Origin: Bacteroidales bacterium
Lineage (GTDB): Bacteria > Bacteroidota > Bacteroidia > Bacteroidales > F082
Direction: 5' to 3'
DNA: 64,000 bases
NCBI GenBank assembly: GCA_016282015.1
Contig: JAEEJS010000038.1
Span: 46,749 to 110,748, forward strand
Positions 1 to 8,457 of this stretch are shown piece after piece. The first letter of the stretch is position 1. The number at the start of each line of letters is the position of its first letter. The translations under genes and the position numbers were made by a program. Under the pieces are notes generated by a model, which saw nothing but the letters and a program-made list of their open reading frames with translations, ran no database searches and had not been told where the DNA came from.

Positions 1-75
1 GAAGCGGATTATGCCATGGCGATGCGCAATGAATTGCCCGACCGCTGGTGGCAGTTTTATCAAAAACTAATGTAA
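1..75 (+). CDS. 3' end of an unidentified protein (partial)
   Basis: The first 75 bases read without a stop in frame 1 and end in TAA, giving 24 residues that finish RWWQFYQKLM. The gene starts outside the window, and the tail is too short to assign to a family. It lies 12 bp before the phosphate transporter gene on the same strand with no promoter-like box between them, so the two are probably cotranscribed. Confidence 0.55.
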   Translation, partial: EADYAMAMRNELPDRWWQFYQKLM

Positions 76-87
76 AAAAACAATACA

Positions 88-1770
88 ATGAATAACTCGC
101 CGAGTTTTTTGATGTTGGTTTTCACGGTTTTAGGTTCACTGGGACTGCTTATCTACGGTATGAAGTCTATGAGTGAGGCCTTGCAGAAAATGGCAGGTCC
201 ACAGTTGCGCCACATACTAGGTCGTATGACCACAAACCGTTTTACCGGCATGCTTACAGGTGTGGTGGTGACAGCCGCAGTGCAGAGCTCCACCGCTACC
301 ACGGTGATGACGGTGTCGTTTGTCAACGCCTCCCTTCTGACTCTGGCTCAGGCCATCTCGGTCATCATGGGAGCCAACATAGGCACCACTCTCACAGCCT
401 GGATTATGTCGGCGGGCTTTTCGTTCAACATAGCCGATGTGGTTTGGCCGGCCTTTTTGATAGGCATGATTTTCATCTTCAAGAAGCGTCATGCTACCTT
501 CGGGGACTTCCTATTCGGCGTGGCATTCATGTTTTTGGGTCTGGGCACCCTGCGAGCCACCGGTATGCAGATGAATTTGGGCGAGAATGAGGCTGTGCTC
601 AACTTTTTCGCTTCGTTCGACCCCAACAGCATAGTCACCACACTGTTGTTCCTTTTGATAGGCGGTATTCTGACTATGTGCGTACAGTCATCGGCAGCGG
701 TGATGGCCATCACCATGATACTTTGTTCCAGCGGAGCACTGCCCATTTATCAAGGTATAGCCCTTGTGATGGGCGAGAACATAGGCACCACAGTCACATC
801 CAACCTGGCTGCCTTGACAGCCTCCACACAGGCCAGGCGGGCCGCTTTCGCCCACATGTTTTTCAACGTGTTCGGCGTGTTGTGGATGTTGATAGTGTTC
901 CATCCGTTTATCGACATGGTGTGTTCCTTCGTAGGTTACGACCATACCAATCCTGAGAAGCTGAGCGTGGTGCTGGCTATGTTCCACACCTGTTTCAATA
1001 TCACCAACACTCTGATTCTCATAGGATTTATACCTCAGATAGAGAAAATAGTCTGTTGGGCTATCAAGGACAAGACAGTCGAAAAAGCTCCGGTACGTCT
1101 GCAGTACATAGGCAACGGTCTGGTGCAGACACCTGAAATTGCCGTGCTTCAGGCCGAAAAGGAAACAGCCTCGTTCGGATTGCAGGCTGAAGAGATGTTC
1201 AAGATGGTGAGACGTCTTCTGGAAGAGAAGAGCGAGAGTAAGTTCGCCAAACTGTTTGCTCAAATTGAAAACGAAGAGGAAGCCTCAGACCAGCTGGAGA
1301 TAGAGATTGCAAAATATCTGGAGCAGGTTAGTTACGACCACTTGAGCGACGAGACCAAGAACAAAATACGTCAGATGTTGCGTGAGGTGGGTGAGCTGGA
1401 AAGTGTAGGCGACGCCTGCTACAACCTGGCACGCACCCTTAACCGCAAAATGGAGTCGGGCTACGACTTCACCGAGAAGCAGTACGCTGACATTCGTGAG
1501 ATGATGCAGTTGTGCGAAGATGCTTTGAAACAGATGAACCTTGTTATGACTGGCCGTCGTGGAGAATATGACATCAACGAGTCGTTCCGCATAGAAAACG
1601 AAATCGACGCCATGCGCCAGCAGCTCAAGAACGAGAACATACGCAACATCAATGAACAGAAGTATGAATACGCTATCGGCACCATGTTCTCAGACATAGT
1701 GACCGATTGCGAGAAACTTGGCGACTACGTTATCAACGTTGTCGAAGCGAGATTCGGAAAACAGAAGTAA
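88..1770 (+). CDS. Na/Pi cotransporter family protein with C-terminal PhoU-like domain
   Basis: This is an inner-membrane sodium/phosphate symporter of the NptA/YjbB type, 560 aa, a normal length. The two inverted family repeats are visible: QSSTATT followed by GANIGTT near residues 65-100, and QSSAAVMAI followed by GENIGTTVT near residues 200-235. About eight hydrophobic segments fill residues 1-340. From about residue 370 to the end the protein is charged and helical like PhoU (EEASDQLEIEIAKYL, GELESVGDACYNLART), which is typical of the bacterial two-domain form and probably senses or gates transport. It follows the upstream gene closely and converges on the TonB-type gene. Confidence 0.93.
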   Translation: MNNSPSFLMLVFTVLGSLGLLIYGMKSMSEALQKMAGPQLRHILGRMTTNRFTGMLTGVVVTAAVQSSTATTVMTVSFVNASLLTLAQAISVIMGANIGTTLTAWIMSAGFSFNIADVVWPAFLIGMIFIFKKRHATFGDFLFGVAFMFLGLGTLRATGMQMNLGENEAVLNFFASFDPNSIVTTLLFLLIGGILTMCVQSSAAVMAITMILCSSGALPIYQGIALVMGENIGTTVTSNLAALTASTQARRAAFAHMFFNVFGVLWMLIVFHPFIDMVCSFVGYDHTNPEKLSVVLAMFHTCFNITNTLILIGFIPQIEKIVCWAIKDKTVEKAPVRLQYIGNGLVQTPEIAVLQAEKETASFGLQAEEMFKMVRRLLEEKSESKFAKLFAQIENEEEASDQLEIEIAKYLEQVSYDHLSDETKNKIRQMLREVGELESVGDACYNLARTLNRKMESGYDFTEKQYADIREMMQLCEDALKQMNLVMTGRRGEYDINESFRIENEIDAMRQQLKNENIRNINEQKYEYAIGTMFSDIVTDCEKLGDYVINVVEARFGKQK

Positions 1771-1771
1771 A

Positions 1772-1791
1772 ACAGTTTTATTCCAAACTGT
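1772..1791. terminator. Possible hairpin between convergent genes
   Basis: ACAGTTT (1772-1778) and AAACTGT (1785-1791) form a perfect 7-bp stem with a 6-nt loop, directly after the phosphate transporter stop and overlapping the last codons of the convergent TonB-type gene. Only the minus-strand reading is followed by a short T run (TTTT). It is therefore a weak terminator candidate, mainly for the minus-strand gene. Confidence 0.35.
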
Positions 1792-4417
1792 CGCCGGTTT
1801 CACCGTCGCCTTCCTTAGCACGTTTTTCAAGTTCCATCTTACCGAAGCGGAATGTCACGCCCACGCTTATGTAGCGGCTGTTGACCATTTTGTTGGTGCT
1901 GTCGGTGAGATAGTAAGGGTTGGTGTTGGATGAGCCTGAACCCACCTGAGCTCCCCAGTTGAATATATCCCTGATATTAACGAACACTGACATCTTGCGG
2001 TTGAAGAAGTCGGTACGGGCTCCCACATTGAGTGAATAACGGGCTTTGCGCTCGCTCATCAGGCTGATGGTTGGAGAGTTGTAGTTGGCCGACATGGTGA
2101 GCTGGTATTTGTTGAAAATCTTCCACCATGCATTGACACGCAAACTCCATGACCACATGTCATTTTCATCCACCTGATGTATACCCTGACGGTCGTATTC
2201 CATATGATAACCGTAGTTATACACATTGGCGTAAAGTCTCACGTTGAAGAATCCTGACGGACGGTAGGTCATGTTAAGAGATGTACCGTAACGCCACGAA
2301 TTTCCGAGGTTGTAAGGGATAGAGTAGCTCACTACACGGTCGAGATAGTCATCGTATTCCGAGTCGGTGAGGTTACTGATTTCGTTTGTGCTCAGACGTC
2401 CGTAGGCCTCGACTCCTATGTTGCCGAAGCGGTCGAAATACTTCTGCCAACCGGCTTCCATATTGTGAGTGTAGGTGTTTTTCAAACCATTCGGATTGCC
2501 TGTGGAGTAGTCGTTTTCTCCATAACGGCGGTATGTGCTCAACTGTGTCTCACCTGGATGTGCCATGCGCATTGCATAGTTTAACTTGAAATTATGCATG
2601 TTCTGTGTGCGATAGGTGAGGTGAATGGACGGAATCACGTTCAGGAAGTACATGGTGCTGTCGTCGGCAAACGGCATGGTGCTGATGTAGTTATAATACA
2701 CTCGGTCGGCACCAACACCCAAGCCTGTGCTGAGGGTGAATCCACCCCAGCGGTGTGTCCAGTTGACATCGGCTGTTGCATTTGTTTCATTGCCTTTGAA
2801 ATGGTAGGCGCGTAGCGAATCCAAGACCACACCCAGGGAGTCGTTGTAACGGTCGTAACGGTTGTCGGTCTGCTGATGGTCGGCACGCAAGCCGTAGCTC
2901 AACTCGCCATTCTCGCTGTATGGACGGTTATAACGCACGTCCAGACTGAAGCCGTAACTGTTCTGGTCGGTGAGCAGGTAACGGTGTTCGTTTAGGTCGG
3001 TGTAAGTGTCGTACAGACGGTTGTACCACTGTTCGCTGGCGTTGTGAGAGATACGTGAGTTGAAGCCAATACGCAGATTGTGGCCCATTTCGTCGAATTT
3101 CTTTGTATAGTCAATTCCAAAATGTCCGAAAATGTTGTTGGCGTCAGTCTTGCTTCTGGTGGTGTCCGTTATTAGTTCGGAATACTCCGGAATGGAGTCT
3201 GGGAAATAATAAGTCTGACGTTGTGAGCGCAGCATCTTGGTGCCGTTGAAGTTGTAGAAACCGCCGGCATCGAATGAGATTTCGCTGGTGCTGTCAATCT
3301 CATAATTGATATTCATGAAGATGTTGCCGCTGACGTTACGGTTTTTGTCTGTCTGAGCGGTGGTGTCGGCCCATGTGGTCTCGTAAGTCCCTATTGAGTC
3401 GCCATCCTGACGTTGGAGAGCCCAGGTGTCGGTGGTGTTGTCACGGTCGCTGAAACGTCCTGAAGCGAACAGGTTAATGCTCAGCTTCTCCTTTTTCCAC
3501 ATATAACTCACCCAAGGTGACACAAATGGCTGGTTGGAGCCGTTTACGCCGAAGCTGATGAACTGGTTGCTCTTGATGTGTGTGGAAGTGACTATGTTGA
3601 TGACAGCCTCCGCTTCGGTGGCATATTTGGCCGAAGGGTTGGTGATAGTCTCGATACGGGCTATAGCGTTGGCGGGCAGTGTCTGGAGGTAAGTCTTAAG
3701 GTTTTCCTCCGTAAGTTTTGACGGCTTGTCGTTGATCCAAATCTCAATGCTTGAGACTCCTCGCAAGGTGATGTTGCCTTCAACGTCCACCTCCACGCCC
3801 GGGGCGTTTTGGAGAGCGTCTTCGGTGGTGCCTGTCTGTATGGACGGGTCCTCGCTCACGTTGTAGACGAGTTTTTCACCATCCATGGCGTAGAGAGGCT
3901 TTTCGGCAGTGACCACCACAGCGTCGAGAGTGATGGCACCCGGGTCAAGCTTCAGTATGCCCAGGTCGGTGTTGTTGACAACGTTAAACGGATGCATGAA
4001 CGACTCGTAACCTATGGCTGATACGCGTAAGAGGAATGGGCCTTGCGGAATGCCGTTAAGTTGGAATATGCCATCGTAGTCGGTTACTCCTCCTTTGACG
4101 AAAGTAGAGTCTATGGAGTCGAGCACAGCCAGATTGACAAACGGCAGAGGCTCACTGGTCTTGCTGTCTATCAAAACGCCTGTTACCAAGAAAGTGTCGC
4201 CTTCACGCACTTTCTTTTTCTGCTTCACCTCAGACCTGTTCATATTCTGCTGATCCCATTGGCGGTCGCCTCCGGGGAACCTTCCCGCTGGCGGCCTGCC
4301 TCCCGGCGGGCGACCGCCTGGAGGATGACCACCACCAGGAAACTGTGCAAAACCTACTAGTGCGGACATAACCATTGCCGCGAGGAAAAAAGTTTTGAAA
4401 AATACTGCTCGTTTCAT
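1778..4417 (-). CDS. TonB-dependent receptor-like outer membrane beta-barrel protein
   Basis: An 879-aa outer-membrane protein of the 'outer membrane beta-barrel family' group. A signal peptide (MKRAVFFKTFFLAAMVMSALVGFAQ) is followed by an unusual Gly/Pro/Arg-rich stretch (about residues 27-50). A carboxypeptidase-regulatory-like domain follows (about 70-160: GVLIDSKTSEPLPFVNLAVL). A plug-like segment comes next (about 165-260: DAVVVTAEKPLY, LQNAPGVEVDVEGNITLRGVSSIEIWINDKP). The rest is a long beta-barrel rich in Tyr/Asn/Arg. No SusD partner is adjacent, so the substrate is unknown. A -7 box TATATTTG lies 23 nt before the start codon. Confidence 0.85.
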   Translation of the reverse strand: MKRAVFFKTFFLAAMVMSALVGFAQFPGGGHPPGGRPPGGRPPAGRFPGGDRQWDQQNMNRSEVKQKKKVREGDTFLVTGVLIDSKTSEPLPFVNLAVLDSIDSTFVKGGVTDYDGIFQLNGIPQGPFLLRVSAIGYESFMHPFNVVNNTDLGILKLDPGAITLDAVVVTAEKPLYAMDGEKLVYNVSEDPSIQTGTTEDALQNAPGVEVDVEGNITLRGVSSIEIWINDKPSKLTEENLKTYLQTLPANAIARIETITNPSAKYATEAEAVINIVTSTHIKSNQFISFGVNGSNQPFVSPWVSYMWKKEKLSINLFASGRFSDRDNTTDTWALQRQDGDSIGTYETTWADTTAQTDKNRNVSGNIFMNINYEIDSTSEISFDAGGFYNFNGTKMLRSQRQTYYFPDSIPEYSELITDTTRSKTDANNIFGHFGIDYTKKFDEMGHNLRIGFNSRISHNASEQWYNRLYDTYTDLNEHRYLLTDQNSYGFSLDVRYNRPYSENGELSYGLRADHQQTDNRYDRYNDSLGVVLDSLRAYHFKGNETNATADVNWTHRWGGFTLSTGLGVGADRVYYNYISTMPFADDSTMYFLNVIPSIHLTYRTQNMHNFKLNYAMRMAHPGETQLSTYRRYGENDYSTGNPNGLKNTYTHNMEAGWQKYFDRFGNIGVEAYGRLSTNEISNLTDSEYDDYLDRVVSYSIPYNLGNSWRYGTSLNMTYRPSGFFNVRLYANVYNYGYHMEYDRQGIHQVDENDMWSWSLRVNAWWKIFNKYQLTMSANYNSPTISLMSERKARYSLNVGARTDFFNRKMSVFVNIRDIFNWGAQVGSGSSNTNPYYLTDSTNKMVNSRYISVGVTFRFGKMELEKRAKEGDGETGDSLE

Positions 4418-4440
4418 TTTGTCAAATGAATTAAATCATG

Positions 4441-4448
4441 CAAATATA
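4441..4448 (-). promoter_or_regulatory. -7 promoter box of the TonB-type gene
   Basis: The minus strand reads TATATTTG, matching the Bacteroidetes consensus TAnnTTTG, 23 nt before the ATG at 4417. Confidence 0.7.
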
Positions 4449-4531
4449 ATTCTTTTTCAAAACAATTTGAGATGTTTTTTTTCCTGAAACGGGAAAAATT
4501 TCTTTTGAAGTGACAAAATCTTATGACACCG

Positions 4532-4816
4532 TTATTTCGAAATATATTCCTGCAGAGCTTTCACATAGTTGTGGAAGGCTTCCATACCTGTCTCAGTGAT
4601 TTTGCATGTGGTGCAGGGGACTTTTCCTTTAAAGCCCTTTTCCACGCTTATGTAGTTGGCTGCACTCAGTTTGTCGAGTTGCACGCTCAGATTGCCCGAA
4701 GTGGAGCTGGTTTGTTTCTTGAGGTAGCTGAAATCGGCGCTTTCAACCTCCGCCAGGATTGACATCACAGCCAGCCTCAATTCCGAATGCAGTAGCGGAT
4801 CGAGTTTCGGAAACAT
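4532..4816 (-). CDS. Winged-helix transcriptional regulator (MarR/ArsR-like, 94 aa)
   Basis: A small single-domain DNA-binding protein. The order helix, helix, recognition helix, wing is readable: LRLAVMSILAEVESADFSYLKKQTSSTSGNLSVQLDKLSAANYISVEKGF. The 'wing' carries a Cys pair (VPCTTCKITETG). It resembles the stand-alone winged-helix proteins common in Bacteroidetes that are encoded beside a small membrane protein. It begins 2 bp after the stop of that membrane protein, so the two form one operon. A perfect palindrome within the operon promoter is a good candidate for its own operator. Confidence 0.85.
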   Translation of the reverse strand: MFPKLDPLLHSELRLAVMSILAEVESADFSYLKKQTSSTSGNLSVQLDKLSAANYISVEKGFKGKVPCTTCKITETGMEAFHNYVKALQEYISK

Positions 4817-4818
4817 GA

Positions 4819-5409
4819 CTATTTGTATTGGGATTTGACAATAAGGCCTGTGAGCATGATAATCAGTCCGCCGAAGACGAAAAGCAGTAGCTGTTCGGCC
4901 GATTGCACTGACTGGGCTGCAAAAGCTCCACCAACTCCAAGTATGCAGCCGCTGATGATAATTGTCCAGTTTTTAAGCATAATGCCGGAAGCACATTCCG
5001 TAAAACCGAGCAATAATACAATAATAAGCGAAAGATTCATCTGCATAGGCTTTAAGAAGAACACTGAGGCCACAAAGATGAGCATTACAAAGGCGCAGTA
5101 GGCAAGCCACAGGCCGCTGATCTGCCGGCTGATGGCGTTTTGCGGTGTGTCGGCATCCTTTTTGCTGATAATTTTCACCATGGGGAAGCCGATTATAGGC
5201 ATGGCCACCCAAAGCAGGTTCCAGTTGGGATTGCCGGTGGTATGCCACAGTTCATAAATCACAAACGATACAATGGTGAGCAATACACCCCAAAGGATGA
5301 AATGTTTTCCGTTTTTGCTGAGGATTGATTTGCGGCTGTTGTTGAGCACTTCGTTGATGAGATTGAGGCTTTCCTGAGCCGTCATGTTGTTTTCATTGTT
5401 GTTTTCCAT
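4819..5409 (-). CDS. Six-TM membrane protein paired with winged-helix regulator
   Basis: A 196-aa protein of unknown function. A charged N-terminus of about 35 residues rich in Asn/Glu is followed by about six hydrophobic segments (for example FILWGVLLTIVSFVIYEL, LAYCAFVMLIFVASVFFL, LSLIIVLLLGFTECASGIML). No catalytic motif is seen. It is the first gene of a two-gene operon with the winged-helix regulator, which suggests the pair senses or adjusts an envelope state. That role is inferred from context only. Confidence 0.75.
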   Translation of the reverse strand: MENNNENNMTAQESLNLINEVLNNSRKSILSKNGKHFILWGVLLTIVSFVIYELWHTTGNPNWNLLWVAMPIIGFPMVKIISKKDADTPQNAISRQISGLWLAYCAFVMLIFVASVFFLKPMQMNLSLIIVLLLGFTECASGIMLKNWTIIISGCILGVGGAFAAQSVQSAEQLLLFVFGGLIIMLTGLIVKSQYK

Positions 5410-5477
5410 AGTTTTAATTTTTAAAGTTTGTAATCATTAATTAATTGTAAGTGCACTTTATGTCTCAAACGACGCTG

Positions 5478-5485
5478 CAAAGATA
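5478..5485 (-). promoter_or_regulatory. -7 box of the membrane protein/regulator operon
   Basis: The minus strand reads TATCTTTG. An ATTG at 5507-5510, about 21 nt upstream, may serve as the -33 element. Confidence 0.65.
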
Positions 5486-5489
5486 AACA

Positions 5490-5506
5490 AGTTTATAATA
5501 TAAACT
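5490..5506. promoter_or_regulatory. Palindromic operator candidate
   Basis: AGTTTATA-A-TATAAACT is a perfect inverted repeat with 8-bp arms and a single central base. It lies between the -33-like ATTG and the -7 box of the regulator operon. A dimeric winged-helix protein bound there would block RNA polymerase, so autorepression is a natural inference. Confidence 0.5.
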
Positions 5507-5585
5507 ACAATTAATTTGACAATTTTTTTCAAAAATTTTTTAATATTTTGAAAATCAACAATTTAGATATGAAAAAATTTTATGC

Positions 5586-6728
5586 TCAGATAATGGAGTC
5601 GGTGTTTTCCTTCTCAATATCGGGTATCAGACGTCTTACAATCTTGTGCTGATAGAAGAATCTGGCTGCCACAACTCTGACAACTGTGTAGGCCGGAATG
5701 CCTACCAAAAGTCCGAGTGTGCCGCCCAATTCGCCGGCCAGCAACAAGACTATGAATATTTCAAGAGGTGTCGACTTGATACTGGTTGAGTAGATAATCG
5801 GCTGGTAGACAAAGTTGTCGATCAGCTGGACGGCGAGCATTACACCCAAAACTATCAGTATGAATGCCCATACCGGGACGCCGAGTCCGACACCGGCGCC
5901 GCATTTGAGCACCAGGCACAGCAAAACTCCTATGACCTCACCCATGATAGGTCCGACATATGGAATGATATTCAGAATACCGGCTATGAAGGCTATGCCT
6001 ATGGCGTATGAGGGATTGATACGTACTATGAGCCACAGACCGAGGAAGTCGAGCAGCACCACACCTAAAATTTCAATTACCAGTCCTATGAAATAACGTG
6101 ACAGCAGGTGTGTGACCTCGCCAACGGTTTTTTCTACAGAGCTCTCGATGCTGTCCGGCACCAAAGCCATTATAATCTTACTGAACAGGTTTTCATTCTT
6201 GATGAAGAAGAACGAAATGAAGATGATGGCGAACAGCCAAACTACCACATCTACAGCAATGGATGCCACAGAGCCTAAGACAGAAGTGACTCCCGAGAAA
6301 CTGAAGGCTGAGCGGACTTTGTCGAGCAAAACGGCTATCAGGTCAAAGTCTGGTCCCAAAGACGGGAACAGGCTTATGAGCCAGTTGTTAAGTTTGGTTA
6401 TCAGGGAGTTTTCGCCGGTTTCCATCAAAGAAGCGTCTTGCAATATGTTCACAACCACAGGTATCAACCTTGTTATAATAAGGACCACTATGGCGATGAT
6501 TGCAACTATGGTTATGATGGCAAGCAGAGTGTCGGGCAAGGGCTTTTTGCCTATCTTGATCTTGCGGAGCAGTCGCATAATGGGATGACCTAAAAGTGAT
6601 ATCACGAAAGCAACCAAGATGTAAATCAACTCAGTTCTGAAATACCAGCATATTACCAAAACTATAGCCGCAACCAACAGTTTCAGTATCCATCCTGACA
6701 ATACGTCTACGCTTCTTTTGTTTTCCAT
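5586..6728 (-). CDS. AI-2E family transporter (UPF0118/PerM-like)
   Basis: A 380-aa polytopic inner-membrane protein. Two N-terminal transmembrane helices are followed by an extracytoplasmic segment (about residues 100-160) and then five or six more helices. The family signature region is visible near residues 235-320: FLGLWLIVRINPSYAIGIAFIAGILNIIPYVGP, with the N-I-I-P-Y-x-G-P motif. Members export autoinducer-2 or act as Na+/H+ antiporters; which applies here cannot be told from sequence. It begins 15 bp after the alcohol dehydrogenase stop, so it is the second gene of that operon. Confidence 0.9.
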   Translation of the reverse strand: MENKRSVDVLSGWILKLLVAAIVLVICWYFRTELIYILVAFVISLLGHPIMRLLRKIKIGKKPLPDTLLAIITIVAIIAIVVLIITRLIPVVVNILQDASLMETGENSLITKLNNWLISLFPSLGPDFDLIAVLLDKVRSAFSFSGVTSVLGSVASIAVDVVVWLFAIIFISFFFIKNENLFSKIIMALVPDSIESSVEKTVGEVTHLLSRYFIGLVIEILGVVLLDFLGLWLIVRINPSYAIGIAFIAGILNIIPYVGPIMGEVIGVLLCLVLKCGAGVGLGVPVWAFILIVLGVMLAVQLIDNFVYQPIIYSTSIKSTPLEIFIVLLLAGELGGTLGLLVGIPAYTVVRVVAARFFYQHKIVRRLIPDIEKENTDSII

Positions 6729-6743
6729 ATCAAAAGATTTTAA

Positions 6744-7919
6744 TTATTTCATGCACATTTCGAAGATGTTTTCCACATCTTTCTGGTTAAGCGGCTTGAA
6801 GCCTTCAAGTATGCCACCGCCCACCGATTTCTTGGCCATGACAGCGAAATAGGTTCTGTCTATGCCTACCTCTGGGAAGCTGCTCTTCAGCTGGAGGGTG
6901 TTGTAGAGGAAGTCTTTCAACATGTTGATGGCCTTCTTGGCAATCTCCATCTTAGGCAGCTTGGCATCTATACCGAACACGTTGACGCCGAACTGCACGT
7001 ATTTGTCGACATTGGTATCGTCGAGGCAGTATTCCATCCAGCGTGGGGTGATGATGGCCAGGCCTAAGCCGTGAGTGATGTCGTAAATGGCCGACACCTC
7101 GTGCTCTATAGGGTGACAGCTCCACGGCTGACGCTTGCCGCCGTCTATGAAGCCGTTGATGGCCCATGACGAGGTCCACATCAGGTTGGCGCGCGCCTCG
7201 TAGTTGTCGGGTTCACGCATGGCGATTGGAGCGTATTTGATGATGGTCTTCATCAGGCCTTCCATAAAGCAGTCTAACATGTAAAGGTCGAGGTTGTTGT
7301 TGAAATACACCTCAAATATATGTGAGAGCATGTCGGCTGCTCCGCAGGCTGTCTGATACGGACTCACTGTGAAGGTGTTGGTTGGGTCGAGGAAGGATGC
7401 CTTTGGCAGCATCTTCGGACTCAGACGGCCGATTTTGTCCTTGGTTTCAAGATTGCTGATGACGCCTCCCATGTCCATCTCGGAGCCGGTGGCCGACAAT
7501 GTCAGTATAGTCACTATAGGCAGAGCCCTTTCGATGGGCGAGCGTTTGCTGAGGTCGAGGAAGTCCCAGGGGTCGTGGTCGACGCAGGCTCCTGCCGCCA
7601 TGAACTTGGTGGCGTCTATGGTTGAGCCGCCGCCAACAGCCAGCAGCACGTCAATATGGTGCTCCTTGCACATCTGAGCGCCCTTTCTCACTGAGTCTAT
7701 ACGCGGATTGGGCTCTATGCCGGAAAGCTCGAACAGCTCCATGCCGGCGTCTTTGATTTCTTTCACCACCCGGTCGTAGAGACCTATTTTCTTGATGGAA
7801 CCTCCACCGTATGTCATCAGAACTCGGGTACCGTACTTTTTCAGTTCAGCGCCCAGATTTTTAAGCTGGTCTTTGCCGAAATAAACCCTAACAGGGATAT
7901 CATAAATGAAATCGTGCAT
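6744..7919 (-). CDS. Iron-containing alcohol dehydrogenase (YqhD/BdhA type)
   Basis: A 391-aa group III metal-dependent alcohol/aldehyde reductase, probably NADPH-dependent butanol- or aldehyde-reducing. It has the N-terminal Rossmann-type half with YGGGSIKK (about residue 38) and VGGGSTIDATKF (about 96), then the helical metal domain with LSHIFEVYF and HPIEHEVSAIYDITHGLGLAI, which supply the metal-binding histidines. The length is normal for YqhD-like enzymes. Its -7 box lies 21 nt before the start and is back-to-back with that of the NUDIX gene. Confidence 0.93.
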   Translation of the reverse strand: MHDFIYDIPVRVYFGKDQLKNLGAELKKYGTRVLMTYGGGSIKKIGLYDRVVKEIKDAGMELFELSGIEPNPRIDSVRKGAQMCKEHHIDVLLAVGGGSTIDATKFMAAGACVDHDPWDFLDLSKRSPIERALPIVTILTLSATGSEMDMGGVISNLETKDKIGRLSPKMLPKASFLDPTNTFTVSPYQTACGAADMLSHIFEVYFNNNLDLYMLDCFMEGLMKTIIKYAPIAMREPDNYEARANLMWTSSWAINGFIDGGKRQPWSCHPIEHEVSAIYDITHGLGLAIITPRWMEYCLDDTNVDKYVQFGVNVFGIDAKLPKMEIAKKAINMLKDFLYNTLQLKSSFPEVGIDRTYFAVMAKKSVGGGILEGFKPLNQKDVENIFEMCMK

Positions 7920-7940
7920 ATCTTAATAATTGAATTTCTG

Positions 7941-7948
7941 CAAAGATA
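7941..7948 (-). promoter_or_regulatory. -7 box of the alcohol dehydrogenase operon
   Basis: The minus strand reads TATCTTTG, 21 nt before the ATG at 7919. It is only 12 bp from the oppositely oriented -7 box of the NUDIX gene. Confidence 0.7.
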
Positions 7949-7960
7949 CAAAAAATTCAA

Positions 7961-7968
7961 TATTTTTG
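7961..7968 (+). promoter_or_regulatory. -7 box of the NUDIX gene
   Basis: TATTTTTG lies 24 nt before ATG 7993. It places transcription start downstream of the in-frame ATG at 7930 and so decides the start codon choice. Confidence 0.7.
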
Positions 7969-7992
7969 CAGAATAATAAAAAAGTATTCATT

Positions 7993-8457
7993 ATGTCGTA
8001 TACTTACGATTATCCGAGACCGGCGGTGACGGCCGACTGTGTGGTGGTTACAAGGGAAGCTAATCCCGAAGTTTTGCTGATTGAAAGGGGCAATGAGCCT
8101 TTCAAGGGATGCTGGGCTTTGCCCGGAGGCTTCATGAACATGGACGAGACCACTGAACAGTGTGCGGTGCGCGAATTGGAGGAGGAGACTGGTCTCAGGG
8201 TGAATGAAATACATCAGATAGGCGCATATTCCCAACTGGACCGCGACCCTCGCGGACGCACCATCACTGTGGCTTATCTGGCCGTAGTCGACAAACAGAC
8301 GGCTGTGGTGGGTCATGACGATGCCGCCAAAGCGCAGTGGTACCCGCTGTCGGCTTTGCCCGAGCTGGCTTTTGACCATTCCGGCATTATAGAGGATGCC
8401 AAGCGTTATTTACTTGACAATCACCTGCTTTTTTCCGTTAATGATATAGACTCCTGA
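7993..8457 (+). CDS. NUDIX hydrolase
   Basis: A 154-aa nucleotide-pyrophosphatase-type enzyme. The Nudix box is intact: GGFMNMDETTEQCAVRELEEET fits G-x5-E-x7-R-E-U-x-E-E-x-G-U. The N-terminus MSYTYDYPRPAVTADCVVV is typical of the Bacteroidetes ADP-ribose or NADH pyrophosphatase-like group that begins with a Y-[DP]-x-P motif. A longer reading from 7930 is rejected because it would start upstream of the -7 box. The last 48 bp overlap the 3' end of the DUF362 gene on the other strand. Confidence 0.92.
   Translation: MSYTYDYPRPAVTADCVVVTREANPEVLLIERGNEPFKGCWALPGGFMNMDETTEQCAVRELEEETGLRVNEIHQIGAYSQLDRDPRGRTITVAYLAVVDKQTAVVGHDDAAKAQWYPLSALPELAFDHSGIIEDAKRYLLDNHLLFSVNDIDS

Noticed and set aside
5521..5585. 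ATG at 5570 with a short plus-strand frame
   Set aside because: It runs into the convergent AI-2E gene with no family signal; the stretch is plain AT-rich intergenic DNA.
7930..7992. N-terminal 21-residue extension of the NUDIX protein
   Set aside because: It lies upstream of and across the -7 box, and homologues begin at the MSYTYDYP-like sequence.
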